From Baylisascaris procyonis (taxonomy: Eukaryota; Nematoda; Chromadorea; Rhabditida; Ascarididae), in contig JAZARR010000260.1 of the NCBI GenBank assembly GCA_037389465.1, forward strand, positions 754,501 through 818,500: a DNA stretch of 64,000 bases, given 5' to 3'. The position numbers and the translations under genes were made by a program. Below are positions 24,867 to 36,531 of the stretch, piece by piece. The notes beneath the pieces were generated by a model. That model did not search any database, was not told the DNA's origin, and was given only the letters and a program-made list of their open reading frames with translations. How positions within the stretch are numbered: the first letter of the stretch is position 1; each line of letters begins with the position of its first letter.

Positions 24867-27711
24867 GCGTTTGATTTAAACGTTAATAAAATTTGGAATA
24901 AAACAGTTTCCAAAAAATTCTTCCCTATATTAATTTATTTTTAGACGGGCTTCCCGTTCAGATTAACTGCGAACTTTTTATTTTGAAAGTGAATTATCTT
25001 GGATCCCTTCCGATGGCGATAAGAGAGATATCCCTAAGGTGTTTCAATATTTATTCATTTTTAATCTCCCTTAGAGTAAATACGATTTGCTAAAGATTGT
25101 GTTTGCTGGCATCACATTACGTATGCAGATTCCATAAAATATCCATTCATTACTCTTCATGAAGATAAATGCACAATTTCAACGACTACGGAGTGATGAA
25201 ATCATCATAAAAATGTGCATATAAATGTAATAAAAACATGACATTTGAGTAATAAAATCTTTCGAAAATTTGCAGAAAACGATATAAAATGAATAAAGAG
25301 AGAAGAAAAAAAAAGAGCAGCTGGCAATATACGCAGTACTCCTTTACTCTCCACCTGTCCGACCATTTCCATCATAATCAACCTACCACTACTTATGCAT
25401 ATATATTTCAATGAACTCGATCGCTTGCAAAAATCTGCAAAGATTCAATGGAGAATAAACGAATAACCAACGTAAGGCCTATGCAAATCTCTTCCTTTTC
25501 ACGTAAAAATCCTTGTAAATTCTTTCAAAATTCATAGATATACGGAAATTTGAAGTATTAGATCACCATAAGATATAAAATAATCCATATAAACTTCATA
25601 ACACTAGCTTTAGCTGTTCTCACCATGAAAATATTGAATAGAGAGGGAGGCGAATAAGCACAGACGCACTATTTATATGATAGGCAATTGCAAAAGAAAT
25701 TTCAAAAATGCATAAAACTATAATAATATCGACTATTAGAGAGTAATATTCTTCAATTAAATTGTGTTGATTTTTTTCCCATCAAAATTTTTTCTTTCAA
25801 TTTTCTTTTTCTTTTCCATTGCAAAGAGATATTAAATTGAATATATTCCAAAGAAATTTTTAGTTACAAAAAAAAGCAACCTAAGAAGTATAAACGGGAT
25901 AAGAGTAATATCGCATTAGAAATAACTTTGTTAATAAAAATATTTAGATAAATCCAAGAGTGATTGATAAAAATGATTGGTGATAAGAACTAGTGATAAG
26001 CTTTTCAAATATTAATGCGCTATGTGATAAGCGCGCATCGGATATGCTATTTCTTTAGGTGGCAATAATAGAAAAAAGGTTTGAAATTGGAAAATTTCTA
26101 TATATGAGATTAGACTTTTTTAATATCTAAAGCTGAGTTATCGAATAAATACGCAGTGCAATATCTATCGGCCAATTAACTAGAAAAAGCGAACATATTA
26201 AACATCTTATAAAGCTATAAATATAACAAACGCCAAATTTAGCTTTAAGTTTATTTATGTCAAGAAAAAACTAGAGTTGCATGTTCGAGGGTATTGTGCT
26301 TTTTTGAAAATATATTAATTTTATTAAAAAAACATTAAAGGAATATTTGAAGCTATCAACAAAAATAAATCCTTATTTATGAATATATTTTGCTAATGAA
26401 AAAAAAAATTTATATGGTCAACTTTAAAAAAAAATGGAGCATAAACTGTCATAAATAATCATCCACAATTTCCTCAATTTCCTATAAAATCATTTCAGGC
26501 GCTTTTATAGAACATCTTCTTTGGCAATTTAATTCCACGAATTCGTTTTTTTTAGTCTACTTCAAAATTCTTTAAGAATTAAGCAATTCGACTACATTGC
26601 GCAGTTAAACAATACGTTGAGTGTCGTCTAAATGAAAGACCTTTTCCAATATTAATGAACATATTCATTGAAAATTTAAGGATGGGTAATCGCTTCGCTT
26701 CTGGCAACCGCATAAGTAATGAAATACCCTATAAATTTATAACTTGTTTTCCGTTGAGGTAAAGGGAAATTCCTCGATAAATGGCAAACGATATTACAAG
26801 ACCAATTTTAATTTGTTTATAAATGGCGAGCAATTTTAAATACTTTTAATTAAAGTCCTTTGATCATTGATAAGAGAAACTTTTTTAGTCAACTAATTGG
26901 ATCGAGATTAATTGAATGTGCAGGAGATGTTGATTAAACTATAAGCTCATCAACTGATCTATTGACATATTTGAATAAACAAGAATAATTGTGCTATTTA
27001 ATATGTAAATATAATCATAAAAATTCGATAGCAATTGCATACCTATGAAAATATAACCTATCTAAATGAAATATTTTAAATTAAATGAAATAGGATATGA
27101 ATTCTATACAAGAAACGAGCGTTATATGGCTAATCTAATATCATTGTCGCTATCGGTTTGCATTAATAACACTCAATATCGCATTGCAATTTCAATATAA
27201 AATCGAATAACGACTCAAAAGGTATTAATATTCAAAATGCCTAATATTCAAAACCGTTTTCTGTCGTTGAAAGCTTCAAAACGTCGAGTGTCATCTCCGT
27301 TTTGGTCTAATCCACTTGATATCAGACGATGATGCACATTTTTCAACTCAACAAATCGAATCTTTGACCTCAATAATTCCCAACGGATATTAGATACGTC
27401 GATGAGGCAAATAAACTCGAACGTTGATTGCAAGAAGAATAGTTAGTGATGATGAAGGAGTATTTTTTTGATACTATTTACATATTTGCCTACGATATGT
27501 ATGTTTTTCTGAAACTATTTATATATACGTCTATGAGATTTGCGCAATTCATCAAGACGATATTAGGCAATCGAATGCTAGCGAATATTCCAATTGGGAA
27601 CATTTGCACACAAATAGATCAGTCAACTAAGCAATCTAGTTACCCATTTTGGCAATCATAAATATTGAAATCGTATTATTGAGTAGTTTACTGATTCTAT
27701 ATTTTATCTGC

Positions 27712-27715
<4 letters not shown>

Positions 27716-27761
<46 letters not shown>
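27716..27761. repeat. (TA)n microsatellite
   Basis: About 46 bases of uninterrupted TA dinucleotides in non-coding DNA. Confidence 0.95.
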
Positions 27762-27763
<2 letters not shown>

Positions 27764-28519
27764 TTTAGCGACACAGAATATTTCTAAAGAAAACTATTTG
27801 AAAAAATAAATTAGTATATTGGAAACTATACTATTAGAATTATTTCTACGTTAGTACAAAGTAGCCCTTTTTATTATGTACAGAAATGAATGAAATTAAA
27901 AGATTCTTAAAAGCACACATAGATTTATCTCGCTGAAATAGCGATCAAAAAGAAGGCAATACGCCTAATAAGTAACAATGAGTAGGCAACATTAAAGAAG
28001 AAAAAAAAAAAAATAGTGGAATATCGCTCGAAGAAGAAAATAAATGAAAAAAGTTTACTCGAGGGAATGCGAATAGGCATGATATGCGCTTTCCAATTCC
28101 CATTATTAAGCCATCCAACCAACTTCATAGACTCCTACAGAATGATAAATTATAGGCAATAACACATTTAAAAGTTAACTAAGTCAACCAACCATTTATA
28201 TAAATCTTCTGCAGACGATTCAGTTTTTTTGGCGACTTTTTTTTTATACAAGCAAACTTTTGGGCGCATTTATCCATCTAAAATCCCAAGCTTAATTGAT
28301 ATATCAATATGAAAGATAGACGTGATATGATATGTGCTATATTCATCAAATTTCTTAACGCTACCTCACCTCCTCATGAACTGAAATCACCTGAACATAT
28401 ATAAACCACAGAGATGATTCTGTAATTCAAATTTACGAAAGCACATTAAAAATGATTCTACAGTTGAAGCACGGAATACTTGGAACAGGGAAATGAAAGG
28501 TAGCGCGAATATTACGTAC

Positions 28520-28577
28520 GGATATCACTTATGGTAATGACCCAATTGGGATATCACTGATGGTAATGACCCAAGTT
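28520..28577. repeat. 29-bp tandem duplication
   Basis: Two adjacent copies of a unit containing GGATATCACT and TGGTAATGACCCAA, with two or three differences between them. Confidence 0.85.
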
Positions 28578-28989
28578 ATAAATCATAAATCACGATCCTC
28601 TTCAATGTTTGCGACCTCCTCGCCAAGCAATTGATTACCGAATTGCAATGTGCACTAGTATTCACATGACATAGTCCTTTTTGGTTTCTGGAGGCCTTTG
28701 TGAACTCACCGTATCATTCCCGGTGGAATGCTTTACATAGACAAAATTTCAGTTTTATAAAGCAAATATAATAAATAGATCGAAAACGGTGAAAGTGTTA
28801 TACTGAGATAATACTGACGTAAAGTCGTTTATGTGCACAACGTTAGTACAGACCAAGATGAATATGGTGTTCGGGGAGAACGAAATTAAGAAAACAAAGA
28901 ATAATTCTTTAAGGCAAAAGTAGACATCACGCGGCAATGAGCAAAGACGCAATAGAAGACTGCTAGGAGACTAGATATAATGCAAGAAG

Positions 28990-29126
28990 ATGCGGATGGT
29001 TACCTCGGAACAAAAGGTGATCCGTTTCCACCCTCATCCGTTAACGTGTGCATCGGAGTTATGCGCGAGCCATCGTCAGAACGAAGCGCATAACCTGTTA
29101 GCCTAAGAATCTATATAGACAGGTTA
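28990..29126. ncRNA. Three adjacent hairpins, possible structured RNA
   Basis: In this less AT-rich patch three inverted repeats sit side by side. Arms are CGGATG/CATCCG (28993-28998 and 29035-29040), GTTATGCGC/GCGCATAAC (29058-29066 and 29086-29094) and AACCTGT/ACAGGTT (29092-29098 and 29119-29125). The second and third share bases, so they could not form at the same time in full. No open frame explains the patch and I recognise no RNA family. Strand is unknown. This is a weak candidate for a structured RNA. Confidence 0.25.
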
Positions 29127-30689
29127 ACTAATAGTAGAAAAAATTAGAAAGGAATGGAAAAGTAATTCTTATCTGAATAAATGAAAAATGTAAATTAAGA
29201 AAAATTGTAGTAAAAATAAAAGTTGTAAACGATAACATAACCTCATCACCATAGTTCAAAACAATAAAGCAAAATCAAAGCTTAGTAATGGTATAATAGA
29301 AAAGCCTGTAAGAAAACTTAGGCACATTTAGAATATTCTATGAGGTAGGTAAAGAGTGTAAGTTAATATATATTAAACCATATAGTTGAAAGAAGTTAAA
29401 CCAGAAACATAGGGGTGGTGATGATTGATAATCGATAAATCTGAGTGAAGATATTGACTGCATCGTGCTGACAGCGATAACACATAGAGCAATATTTATT
29501 TGATCTGTGTTTAATACTAAACATATCAAAGCAATATGAATATCATTTGAAGCTCACTAAAACACTCTCAAGACGAAATACTAATATAAATTACTAGAAC
29601 ACAATCTTAATACTAATACAAAAACGGAAGTTAGGTTGCAAGAAAAAGAGATCCATGGATGGAGGTATAGAATACAGAAGCTATAAGATAATTGAACAAT
29701 ATGATGTAAAGCTACGTAAATAAATGCTTCGTTGATAAATACGGCATTGAAGAGCGATAATCAATAAATCTTGGTATACATGCTCAAAGCGATCATACTA
29801 TGAAATAGTAGCACAAATAGAGCAATATTTATTTATTGTTAAACCCTATAGAAATAGCTCCTTCCTACTAATGTTAGCCCACCATCTGTCAATAATACAT
29901 CAGAAACTTACTTCAACATCGAGCAATAACGTCCTCATTTGCCTATAGATATGCAGGATGTGGCCAACGAATGTCATTTCCCTTCAAATAAAGAGCGCGT
30001 ACCATCTATGCAAAGAAATTAAATAATCAAAAATAAATTAATTTCACCATGTCCATACATTGATATCGACATTCGACACTGCATAAAACAATATCAATCT
30101 GTCTTTGTACATCTATATCGGTGCCAATCCATATGTATCTGCACCAATAATACAGACAATATAGGCCAAGAAAACATTAAATGACATCCTATAGAGTGAA
30201 CCTTCTTTCATATCTTTGAAATTCAATGGTTTATTTGGTTTACCTCATTCATAATTCATTTCTTTGGAAGAATATAAACTGTGGTCTTTTTACGCATTGG
30301 AAATGCGCAACGAAAATAAGACCTTATCTAAGGAAAAAAAATGCAGCTATTTTTAAAAAAAAGATTATAAAATCTATAAAAGCAACAATGAACCAAAGCT
30401 GAAAGATGGGCAATGGGGAGAAGAAAGGGAGAGAGGAGGACTTTATTGCTTAGAATTTGAAAGTTTATTAGTAAAAGTATCAATGAGCAAAGACCCTAAG
30501 GGCAAGTTTTTAGCTATTTCTTTGGGAAACACTTCGCAAAATGATAGCAAACAGGATATGATTCTGTTAAGTTCTTTTACCGACAATTTTTTTAAATGAT
30601 GGAGTCGTTATATTTTTCATTTGTTTCATAAGCGATTAGGTAGCGTTGTAACATCTTCTTTAGTAGGGACCATATTAGGAAAAAGAAAA
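29127..30689. other. Non-coding stretch
   Basis: AT-rich sequence. A phrase containing AGAGCAATATTTATTT occurs at about 29486 and 29819 with similar flanks (AGCGATAA upstream), suggesting an old local duplication of about 90 bases. No gene was seen. Confidence 0.4.
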
Positions 30690-31105
30690 GAAAGAAACTT
30701 GTAAGTGGGCACACCTTCCGCTCAAGATTTGGAAAGAGGACTTTTTGACCGAGGAGATAATCGGAGCGACTCTATTTAAAGTGCGTCTGTGAATGAGGTT
30801 TTTATAGGCGAAGGCGAGGCAAATGACATTCACATTTCTCAGCAAGAAGGTTTCATTCCGCCCTGCCGATGGCAACTACTTCTAAGGAAGTTTCAGAAGG
30901 ATTCTATAGACAAAACTCTCCTTTTATACTTATCGCAGTGAGAGAAAAGTGGCATCAATAATGACTAGGAGATCGCAATCCACGTGAACAAGTCATTGCT
31001 CCATTATGTGCTTGTGCTCAGTCTGCGTTGTCCGCTGTTCACAAACCATTCGGCACTCGTTTCTTCCGCAAGCGTTTACGACACTTTTCCTTCTTGCCGT
31101 AACGA
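30690..31105 (+). other. Coding-like island, possible pseudogene
   Basis: Base composition is more balanced here than on either side. One + strand frame reads about 24 codons (TPSAQDLERGLFDRGD), one TAA stop, then about 50 codons (NEVFIGEGEANDIH, then PPCRWQLLLRKFQKDS) up to a CA|GTGAGA donor-like site at 30939. A different frame at about 30970-31099 reads PREQVIAPLCACAQSA and ends FFRKRLRHFSFLP then a stop. The - strand at 30675-30875 also has a 66-codon frame. The in-frame stop and frame change suggest a decayed gene if the + strand is right. No family recognised. Confidence 0.25.
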
Positions 31106-32126
31106 TATATGAAAGCCATATTATGACGTCATACTGACCATCACCAAGTAACGATTTATGGATGTTAATAACGATGCAATAATGATCCTACTGATCCATT
31201 CAGATAGGCATTTAGGCAAGTGTTTTAACAAAAAAAAAAGCTTAGTAAATCACCTTTGCTTTAGGTATGCTGAGCATCGAAGAAGGCCATTACTCGCAAA
31301 AAAAATGGTCCTTACCTTTTCCTCTCATTCGCAACAGCGCTATGATCTTAGAGAACGTCAGAAGTGAGATGAGAACAGTGAGCTGAAGTATTACAGAGCG
31401 ATGCCAATATATACTTTACTATAAATCTAATAAATATTGTGCTCTATTACGTAAATTATGTGGTGATATGCTTCGGTCGTTAGAAAGACCATCTGAAATC
31501 AAGTCAAGGCTTTAGCCTGAGGTCAGCAATTTTTGCGCAAATTGGTGCTCTCGAATTCACATAAGAGGCAAAAATTGTCATACCTGCATTAGGTCCTTCA
31601 CAACGGATTCGAAGAGAGTTGTAACACATGAAAAATTTCAATTGAGAAAATGATTTAAAGGAACATAGCACGTTAAAATTAGGAAAGCGCATTTTTGAAG
31701 TTAGAATCATACAGGTCCACGGTTTATGCTACCTTTATCGAACCGCTTGCTACGGATAAATGATACGTGTCTATTGGGCTCTCTCCTTAAGTGAATATTT
31801 AAAATAAATGAAGTATTTCAGAAAGCTTTTCGTTCACTATTACAATTACTCCTCGACCATAAGGCTCTCTCTTAGCTCCGATGCACATGCATAGTTTTTT
31901 TTTTTCTTTTTAGTGACTACAATTTAATGATCCTATTTCACTTCTCAGATTCCACAAGCTCTGCAGCAAGTGACAATTGAACTAAAGCCTATATTTTTTT
32001 TCGTCCCATTTCTTTGCTAATCTTATTTCTAATCCTGCAGATATAACCAAAAGAGGAATAAAACCATTTGCAAAATTCAAGTTAACATGTTAGAAGTTTT
32101 CAGAAGATGCGGACACTGCTTGCCAC

Positions 32127-32316
32127 GGTAATGTCACGGTAATGCCACGGTTGTGCTACGGTAATGTCACGGTAATGTCATGGTGGTGCCACCGTAATGC
32201 CACGGTAATGTCACGGTAATGCCACGGTTGTGCTACGGTAATGTCACGGTAATGTCACGGTGGTGCAATGATAACGCCACGGTAATGTTACGGTAATCCC
32301 ACGATGATGCCGCGGT
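32127..32316. repeat. 11-bp minisatellite (CACGGTAATGY type)
   Basis: About 17 tandem copies of an 11-base unit such as CACGGTAATGT, CACGGTAATGC and CACGGTTGTGC. A block of five to six units (GTCACGGTAATGCCACGGTT...) recurs, giving a higher-order period of about 66 bases. The array is flanked by unique AT-rich DNA. Confidence 0.95.
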
Positions 32317-32550
32317 CCTTAACTTCATCCGACATTTCTTCTCAAACAGGGCACCATATAACATCAATTATGAAAGCTCTCTCTTGTGAATCTCTTGAAT
32401 TTGGCTTATTTTTCCCGTTCAAGAAATAATGCATAAACATTTCGATTTCTAGAAAAGGAAAACGCGATGATACGACTAATTACTGGTTGATCTCATCAGC
32501 GTGTATTTTGAGCGATATTCTTGAGTGTTTCATTGCGGAAATGCTTTTAT

Positions 32551-32630
32551 TATTTCTTTTCTTTACAGTAATAATATTATTATACGTCAATATTTCTTTT
32601 CTTTACAGTAATAATATTATTATACGTCAA
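32551..32630. repeat. 40-bp perfect direct duplication
   Basis: Two perfect adjacent copies of a 40-base unit beginning TATTTCTTTTCTTTACAG and ending TATACGTCAA. Each copy contains a splice-acceptor-like TTTCTTTACAG. The perfect identity points to a recent event. Confidence 0.95.
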
Positions 32631-33100
32631 TACTGTTCTGCCCCTCACAGATCAATGCTTTCACAACTTTTAATTTAAACCTGCGACTGATAAAAAAACA
32701 TCGAGAGAAACATCGATCTCGACTGCATAGATATCGTTCTCGCGAATGCTTTTATTATATTCTTGGGCGATATTATTTGATAGAGAAATTCGGATTATAC
32801 GGCATAAGTCGTAAGTTCATTCATTGGATTGCCTCTTTTATCACATGAAAAATTATTTAGGTTCAAGATTGAAAACATCGGCTCAGAAGAAATGATCGAC
32901 ACTAGAAGGGTTCCCCTCAGGCTATCGTTTTGAGTCATCTCCTTCGTCTTTCATGTATCAACGATGGATTGATTGTCTTCCAACATGCATCAAGGTTAAG
33001 CTGTAGCTGAGTTCAGTTACCGAAAAAACGACCAGCTGTAGCCGGACTTCATCTATCGGCGTAAACAAACGTTCCTGTTCCCGTCACGCCTCACCTTCCT

Positions 33101-33119
33101 CCCCCACCCCCCCCCCCCC
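33101..33119. repeat. Poly-C tract
   Basis: A run of 18 C interrupted once by A, unusual in this AT-rich DNA; a second poly-C tract is at 42068-42092. Confidence 0.9.
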
Positions 33120-33208
33120 AACATATCAGGTCACCCACCCGCTGCAAAACCTTCATTCCTTCCCACGCCGTATATTACATACGTTACTGATCTGCTACAC
33201 ATGCATCT

Positions 33209-33436
33209 TCATTCACTGCCAATTGCCAAAATTTCAAATTTCCCGCTTTTTGCCTGTGAATAAGGTATGGGAAAAAGAGCTAGCAATGACTCGTTGACTA
33301 GTGATTGCACTTCATCCGACCTGATTGTTGCGACGCTCGTGGATGGGGGGCGAGAGACTTCAATCGGAGACCAGTCGTCTGGCGCTACGTTCAATAGACG
33401 ACTGTCAACAAGTTTTTGTGCTGTTTTGCGCGGCAC
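33209..33436 (-). CDS. Hypothetical ORF, possible divergent first exon
   Basis: A 75-codon - strand frame from ATG (33434-33436) reading MPRKTAQKLVDSRLLNVAPD and WSPIEVSRPPSTSVATIRSD, with balanced amino-acid use. It lies at the left edge of the GC-richer block and points away from the SPD-2-like gene, so it could be the start of a divergent gene sharing a promoter region. The opposite strand (33267-33449) also carries a 60-codon frame, so one of the two is a shadow. No domain recognised and no downstream partner exon found. Confidence 0.25.
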   Translation of the reverse strand: MPRKTAQKLVDSRLLNVAPDDWSPIEVSRPPSTSVATIRSDEVQSLVNESLLALFPIPYSQAKSGKFEILAIGSE

Positions 33437-35315
33437 ATCACAAATTTAAATGTTAGAACTTTATGTTGTTGCAAAGTTGTGGATGTTCACACGACATTTG
33501 CGCCAGTTAGAACGCGTGATGTAAGTGTTGTTTTAAAAGTGTTGCATAAATTGATGTGTAGAAAGCACCCTGGGCGTCAAATTGGCGATCGTATAGCGTG
33601 GCGCATTTGTCATGTGTGCAGTTGTGGCGTCACCATAATTATTTAAGGAATTGATTGTATTTCGCATACGTGAAATGATATGTTTAAAACAAAGTATAGT
33701 TTGGCTATTTTGCAATCCATTATTTCATCTTGACTGAGTGCGAGTGGGCTGTCGAATGGTAAGTAATGTTGTAACTCGGAGCTCCAAGACGGAGCTTTAG
33801 GATGCAGCATTAGTATTAGACCCGAAGGTGGCTAGAATTCGCGGAGTTCCGGAGACTGGAACCATAATCTGCTCCTGGGGCTTTCTTCTCTCAGGGTTCA
33901 CGCTATCCTCGCTACTAGTAAGCATAAGCGCTTTGGTATACGCGCTTCGCCTATATTCTTTTTTCTTGATTGTTTCGACCTATTGCGTTAACAGGTATGT
34001 GCAAATGTATACTTAGATTGTGTGGACAATTTTGAAAACGAAAATCTGGGAGAGGGAAGTAAGATGCGTCCTCGAGTGCTATTCCGTCGAGTGTGTTGGT
34101 GAAGTCTTTTAGAGCGTAAACCTCGATAAACGACCGGCGGGGGAAATATTTGCCCCCCGGGGGAAGCTAATACGCGTGGGCTTTACCCCAAAGCGGTCAT
34201 TTAATGTATTGTCTCGTTGCATATCGATTCCCTTACGGGCAATACTATCTTTAATGCGTAGAGTTAAGTTCCGATAGGGTTGAGATGCCCCAATTGTCGA
34301 GATCAAAGATCATCGCCGAACTTCACCATGAGGTGTTTTCGATCGCCCACCCATGTGTCGTTTCGTTATCTACGTTCTTGTACCCGATTATGAGGCCGAG
34401 CCATGGATCACTTAAGAGTGTTGAAATCGTTATAAAACCTCATCAGTGGATGCATCCGACCGCAGAGATACCGTTATAGTCTAGATTTACACTTAGCAGT
34501 TTCCTTTATTGTTGTAGTTTGAGGATAATCGAAGCACTCTTTCGGTCGGAGGGGGAGAGGGAGGGTAATTACGTAGGCCTGACTTGCCACCGAGTTAAGT
34601 GTCCGGGTGGTAGTGCACATTCGTCTCAGAGAGTATGATGTAGTATTTCATTACGCATACATATAGATCTGATGTGGACATCAGTTTTTTCGCAAGTGGA
34701 AATTCCCCAAATGCGCCTAAAGAATGGCAATTTCGAGCGGACATTCGAACGAACTAGATGGAAGTTCTAGCACTTGCGAAAAAGTTTATTTTTGAGTCGA
34801 CGTGAACGCTTTAATTGCGCAATTCGATAGTACTTTAGTTGAGGCGTTTTTTTTCTCTTTTCAATCTTAATTTGCTCGTTATCTTTGTCTTGCAATGCTT
34901 TGCATATTTGCGAAAATTTTATTTGTTTACTTGTTTGTGTGAGGGAAGGGGAGGGAGTCGGGGGGAATGAAGTTTGAGCCATCCTTTTTATTGCTATTAG
35001 TTATTAAACTTTTTATTTCCTATAGCTAAATTTTTTTTTTTTTTTTTTTGAGATGTGGCATACGAATTCTTAAGATATAGAGTTAAACGTCCATAAGGGA
35101 ATTTTCGTGCTATATTAACTCACTATCTTCAGAAAAGCATAATGCCATCAATTTTCTTTTCATTTTTTGCATTCTAAATTTTCGTCCAAATATCTCATTT
35201 CTCTCTAATTAATCTAATTTCTCTATTTAAAGATGATATCCTTACTTAATCGTTATAATCTCAATGCTTACTCGCTGTTACGACTCATCTCGTGCAAAAT
35301 TAGTGTTGAGGTGTG
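33437..35315. other. GC-richer upstream region of the SPD-2-like gene
   Basis: About 1.2 kb (33.4-34.65 kb) is clearly less AT-rich than the flanks and rich in CpG, with no long open frame. It includes a G/C block (ACCGGCGGGGGAAATATTTG at ~34132) and a palindromic core CCCCCCGGGGG near 34155. It could be a promoter/5'-UTR region or an unrecognised RNA or inserted segment. The remaining 0.65 kb is AT-rich with a poly-T run near 35031-35049. Confidence 0.35.
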
Positions 35316-36494
35316 ATGGATGTTTTGCGTCTACAAGAGGATAATTTCGATGACGATGATGGTGATGATTTACTAAACGATAATGATGTCGATTCCATAT
35401 ACGATGACGACTTTTCATTTCATGGCAAGTTTTATTGAACTTACGCATAGGTTATTTATTTGATCCGGAAATTACTGATCATTTTAATATATGCATTTTG
35501 AATATGAACCGGTTGATGGATCTCTTTAAAACTCGTAGCGTTTCCAGAGAGTGAACTAGACCAAGATGGCGCTAGACGATCGACCACTGGAGACATCAGT
35601 GAAGTGCAATCAGAAGTAGTGCAAAAGCAGCAGATTTTTCAGCCTTCCGTTCCAATTGGTCGTTTAGAAACAATCGCCGAAGAATCGCGTACGTTATCCG
35701 AAGGTATATATTCTTATAGCTTCTATTATTTTCTAGGGCTTTGAAATTCAAAACTTCATATTGAGTTATGGGAATATGGGAAGGGTTATCCATACTGTAT
35801 TATCTAACTAAGTGCAAATATGTGACTACGGGACTTTTCTTCTGTTTTACTTGCATATTTACAGAAATCACCTCAATGCACAATCGTTCGTTAGGTACAT
35901 TGAACGTGAAGCCATGTTGTATAGCCTTTCGTTAAAGACGTTTCCTTCCTATCAGCACCTTCTTGTGCAAGAGGGAAAAAAGGATGAGGAAGGATATCCT
36001 ACAAAAGGGATAAAGAAGGATTCTATTGTGATAAAGATAAAAAAGGTAAGTGTAACTCGATTGAGGAGGTTAGCGAGCACTTTTACCCGACGGCCTTTGT
36101 CGTAGTCGTTTACGGTTCGAAAGAAGGTGGCACTCGGGTAGTTGGATGATCTAAGAGGGTGAAAGATAAGCACGATTTTTGATCACTTTTTGTAGTGCGA
36201 CGGATATTATTGGGAAATAATTTAGCATCAACACATTAATACTTCATCAAGTCGTTCGCTTTTGTAGATTCGAAAGAAAACTTTTACAATTTAGGGATTG
36301 AGGATCTTGAAAGATCACGTTGTTTATCACGTGAGAGGCCTCGGAAGGTGAACGCTACGAAGGCCGTGAGCAAGAACGATGAGGACAGTGTGCAGTTCGT
36401 CAAAGCAGGTCATCCGTCGTTGTTATTCGACTATGATCGTTTTAAAGGTGCATAGTAGTTAAATAAGGAAGATAGGGAAGATTTATGATACAAC

Positions 36495-36531
<37 letters not shown>

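Larger units (their letters stand above)
21681..28980. other. AT-rich gene-poor stretch
   Basis: It contains (TA)n microsatellites at 24803-24865 and 27716-27761, a 29-bp tandem duplication at 28520-28577, and many homopolymer A/T runs. Short open frames occur on both strands, none with a start, donor and acceptor that fit together. Confidence 0.5.
31106..33208. other. Non-coding stretch with minisatellites
   Basis: It holds the 11-bp minisatellite at 32127-32316, a 40-bp direct duplication at 32551-32630 and a poly-C tract at 33101-33119. A - strand frame at 31504-31710 looks partly protein-like but lacks matching splice partners. Confidence 0.4.

Noticed and set aside
34109..34479. Possible bacterial or mitochondrial rRNA-like or coding fragment in the GC-richer block
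   Set aside because: No conserved rRNA motif or protein domain could be recognised; left as unexplained.
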